Origin: Holophagaceae bacterium
GTDB taxonomy: Bacteria; Acidobacteriota; Holophagae; Holophagales; Holophagaceae
Direction of reading: 5' to 3'
DNA length: 64,000 bases
NCBI GenBank assembly: GCA_025361205.1
Contig: JANYAS010000084.1
Location: 1-64,000 of the forward strand
Below, piece by piece: positions 62,363-64,000 of the stretch; position 1 is the first letter of the stretch, and each line of letters begins with the position of its first letter. Under the pieces are notes generated by a model. The model was not told where the DNA came from. It worked only from the letters and a program-made list of their open reading frames with translations, and made no database searches. The translations under genes were made by a program, and so were the position numbers.

Positions 62363-64000
62363 ATGATCCCGGATGTTCGACCCCATTTCCATTCCATCCC
62401 GGATGCTCGTCGGCCTCGGGTCCGCTCTACTTGGTTCCTCTCGTTGGTTCTGCTGGCGGGCGGATTTCTACGGTCCACGCCGATCTATGCGGCGGGTGGC
62501 AAAGCTCCCCAGGAGAATTGCTACGACTGCCATAGCGACAAGGACATGACCAAGGACGAAGGCGGCAAGCCGCGCTCCCTGTTTGTGGATGCCGATCGGT
62601 TCGGCAAGGCCGTCCACGCCTCCCTCTCCTGCCGGAGCTGCCACGTAGAACTGCACCAGGACCACCCGGGGGATGGCAACCCGCCACCCAAGGTGAAGTG
62701 CGGGATCTGCCACACCGAGGAGGACAAGATCTACCAGAGCAGCATCCATGGCATGAGCAAGGCCATGGGTGCCTCGGCGGCTGCCAACTGCACGGACTGC
62801 CATGGCAACCACTACATCAGTCGAGTCGGCCAGACGGATTCGCCGGTCTACAAGATGAACCTCCCCAAGACCTGCGCCAAGTGCCACGCCAACAAAAACA
62901 TCAACGACGAATACAAGATGAAGTTCCCCTCGGTGGGCAACCAGTACAACGAGAGCATCCACGGCATGGCGCTACTCCAGAAGGGACTCATCGTTGCGCC
63001 CAGCTGCAACGATTGCCACGGCGTGCATGACATCAAGCGCAGCGTGGATCGCAGTTCTCCCATCAACCACGCCAACGTCGCCAAGACCTGCGGCAAGTGC
63101 CACGTCACGGTCGAGGAAATCTACAACAAGAGCATCCACGGCCAGCTGCTGGCCAAGGGTGATCCCCGCGGTCCCGTGTGCATCCAGTGTCATTCCGCCC
63201 ACCAGATCGAAACACCCGGGAACGACCATTTCAAGGCCGCCAGCGACAAGGTGTGCGGCAAGTGCCACGCCGACCGACTTGAGCACTACCGGGATACCTA
63301 CCACGGCAAGGCCATGGCCCTCGGCAAGGCGAATACGGCCAGCGCCGTGGCCGCCTGCTACGACTGCCACGGGCATCACGACGTGCTCCGGGTGGCGGAT
63401 CCCAATTCCCACATGTCCCCGGGCAACATCGTCGCTACCTGCAAGAAGTGCCACGCCAAGGCTTCGGCGAGCTTTGCCAAGTATGCGCCCCATGCGAATC
63501 CCATGGACCGCAAGAACTACCCGGTGCTCTATTACGTCTTCATCATCATGACCTCCCTGCTCGTGGTCACGTTCACCCTCTTCGGCGGCCACACGCTGCT
63601 CTGGCTGTTCCGGTCCATCTGGCTCTACCGCCACGATTCCAAACAATTCCGCGAAGCCAAGATCATGATCCAGAAGGATGATGAACAGTTCACCCGCTTC
63701 CAGCCCTTCGAGCGGTTCCTTCACATCCTGGTCGTCACGAGCTTCCTGCTGCTGACGATCACTGGCATGCCGCTGAAGTTCTACTACACCGATTGGGCCA
63801 AGGCGATCTTCAGCTTCTTCGGCGGTGCCGAGGTGGCCCGCACGCTCCACCATTTCGGCGCGGTCATCACCTTTGTCTACTTCACCATGCATGTGAGCAG
63901 CACCCTGGGCCATTTCTGGAAGAACCGGGGCTTCATGAAGGACCCTGAAACCGGCGCCTTCCGCTTCTCCCGGATCTTCAAAGCCATGGCGAGCCCGGAC
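62363..64000 (+). CDS. Second 11-haem cytochrome c/cytochrome b fusion, 3' end outside window
   Basis: At least 546 residues, open to the end of the window. After a signal-like segment (helix about 23-43), eleven CxxCH motifs run from NCYDCH at residue 53 to TCKKCH, with four S-x-HG or D-T-Y-HG distal segments (SIHG, SIHG, SIHG, TYHG). Hydrophobic helices follow (YPVLYYVFIIMTSLLVV region, FLHILVVTSFLLLTITG, HHFGAVITFVYFTMHVS), with paired histidines. It is the same domain plan as the gene upstream but diverged in sequence, so the two are ancient paralogues rather than a recent copy. ATG at 62363 with GGAG upstream. Confidence 0.9.
   Translation, partial: MIPDVRPHFHSIPDARRPRVRSTWFLSLVLLAGGFLRSTPIYAAGGKAPQENCYDCHSDKDMTKDEGGKPRSLFVDADRFGKAVHASLSCRSCHVELHQDHPGDGNPPPKVKCGICHTEEDKIYQSSIHGMSKAMGASAAANCTDCHGNHYISRVGQTDSPVYKMNLPKTCAKCHANKNINDEYKMKFPSVGNQYNESIHGMALLQKGLIVAPSCNDCHGVHDIKRSVDRSSPINHANVAKTCGKCHVTVEEIYNKSIHGQLLAKGDPRGPVCIQCHSAHQIETPGNDHFKAASDKVCGKCHADRLEHYRDTYHGKAMALGKANTASAVAACYDCHGHHDVLRVADPNSHMSPGNIVATCKKCHAKASASFAKYAPHANPMDRKNYPVLYYVFIIMTSLLVVTFTLFGGHTLLWLFRSIWLYRHDSKQFREAKIMIQKDDEQFTRFQPFERFLHILVVTSFLLLTITGMPLKFYYTDWAKAIFSFFGGAEVARTLHHFGAVITFVYFTMHVSSTLGHFWKNRGFMKDPETGAFRFSRIFKAMASPD

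Overview
The window looks like a chromosomal segment of a GC-rich, respiring, non-sporulating bacterium close to Geothrix/Holophaga (Acidobacteriota, class Holophagae). This is an inference from gene content: a short dcw cell-division cluster, system II cytochrome c maturation, a split methylmalonyl-CoA mutase, phenylalanine hydroxylase, and two large multiheme cytochromes with membrane b-type domains of the kind used by dissimilatory metal reducers. No rRNA, tRNA, CRISPR array, prophage or transposase gene was seen.

Layout. 1-2.6 kb: 3' end of a threonine aldolase, a solute-binding-like protein and YicC. 2.7-13.8 kb: branched-chain amino acid block, with a LysR regulator-leuC-leuD unit facing leuA-leuB-ilvD-ilvB-ilvH-ilvC. 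Together they cover acetolactate to 2-ketoisovalerate and on to 2-ketoisocaproate. ilvH carries a one-base frameshift. 14.2-21.2 kb: nitronate monooxygenase with an extra N-terminal domain, radA, a B12-binding mutase subunit, trmL, a HIT protein and an Nramp-like transporter. 21.2-34.6 kb: dcw cluster mraZ-rsmH-ftsL-ftsI-murE-tsaC-murF-mraY, an antisense EAL gene, then murD and an FAD oxidase. Five AGTGG boxes at exact 10-base spacing precede mraZ. 34.7-38.3 kb: lipoprotein-ResB-CcsA for haem attachment. 38.3-44 kb: phenylalanine hydroxylase and its pterin dehydratase, an RNA methyltransferase, a thioredoxin-like protein, an alcohol dehydrogenase and small membrane proteins. 44-50 kb: a diguanylate cyclase, pyrC (frameshifted) and guaB. 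50-57.6 kb: TonB-like and OppD-like proteins, a hemerythrin, hutI, a SpoIID-like fragment beside a minimal transpeptidase, rpe and an amidohydrolase. 57.8-64 kb: methylmalonyl-CoA mutase large subunit, twin monohaem proteins, and two tandem 11-haem cytochrome/cytochrome b fusions, the second cut by the window end.

The cytochromes at the right end depend on covalent haem attachment, which the ResB-CcsA unit would provide. The mutase large subunit (57.8 kb) and its B12 subunit (18.5 kb) should form one enzyme although encoded 39 kb apart.

The most unusual feature is a set of seven intergenic elements built on one plan: two to five tandem copies of a short word at a fixed 7, 8, 9 or 10 base period, a spacer, then the same word inverted at the same period. 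The word differs in each element, but the two arms of one element match. All seven lie between co-directional genes, so all should be transcribed as hairpins.
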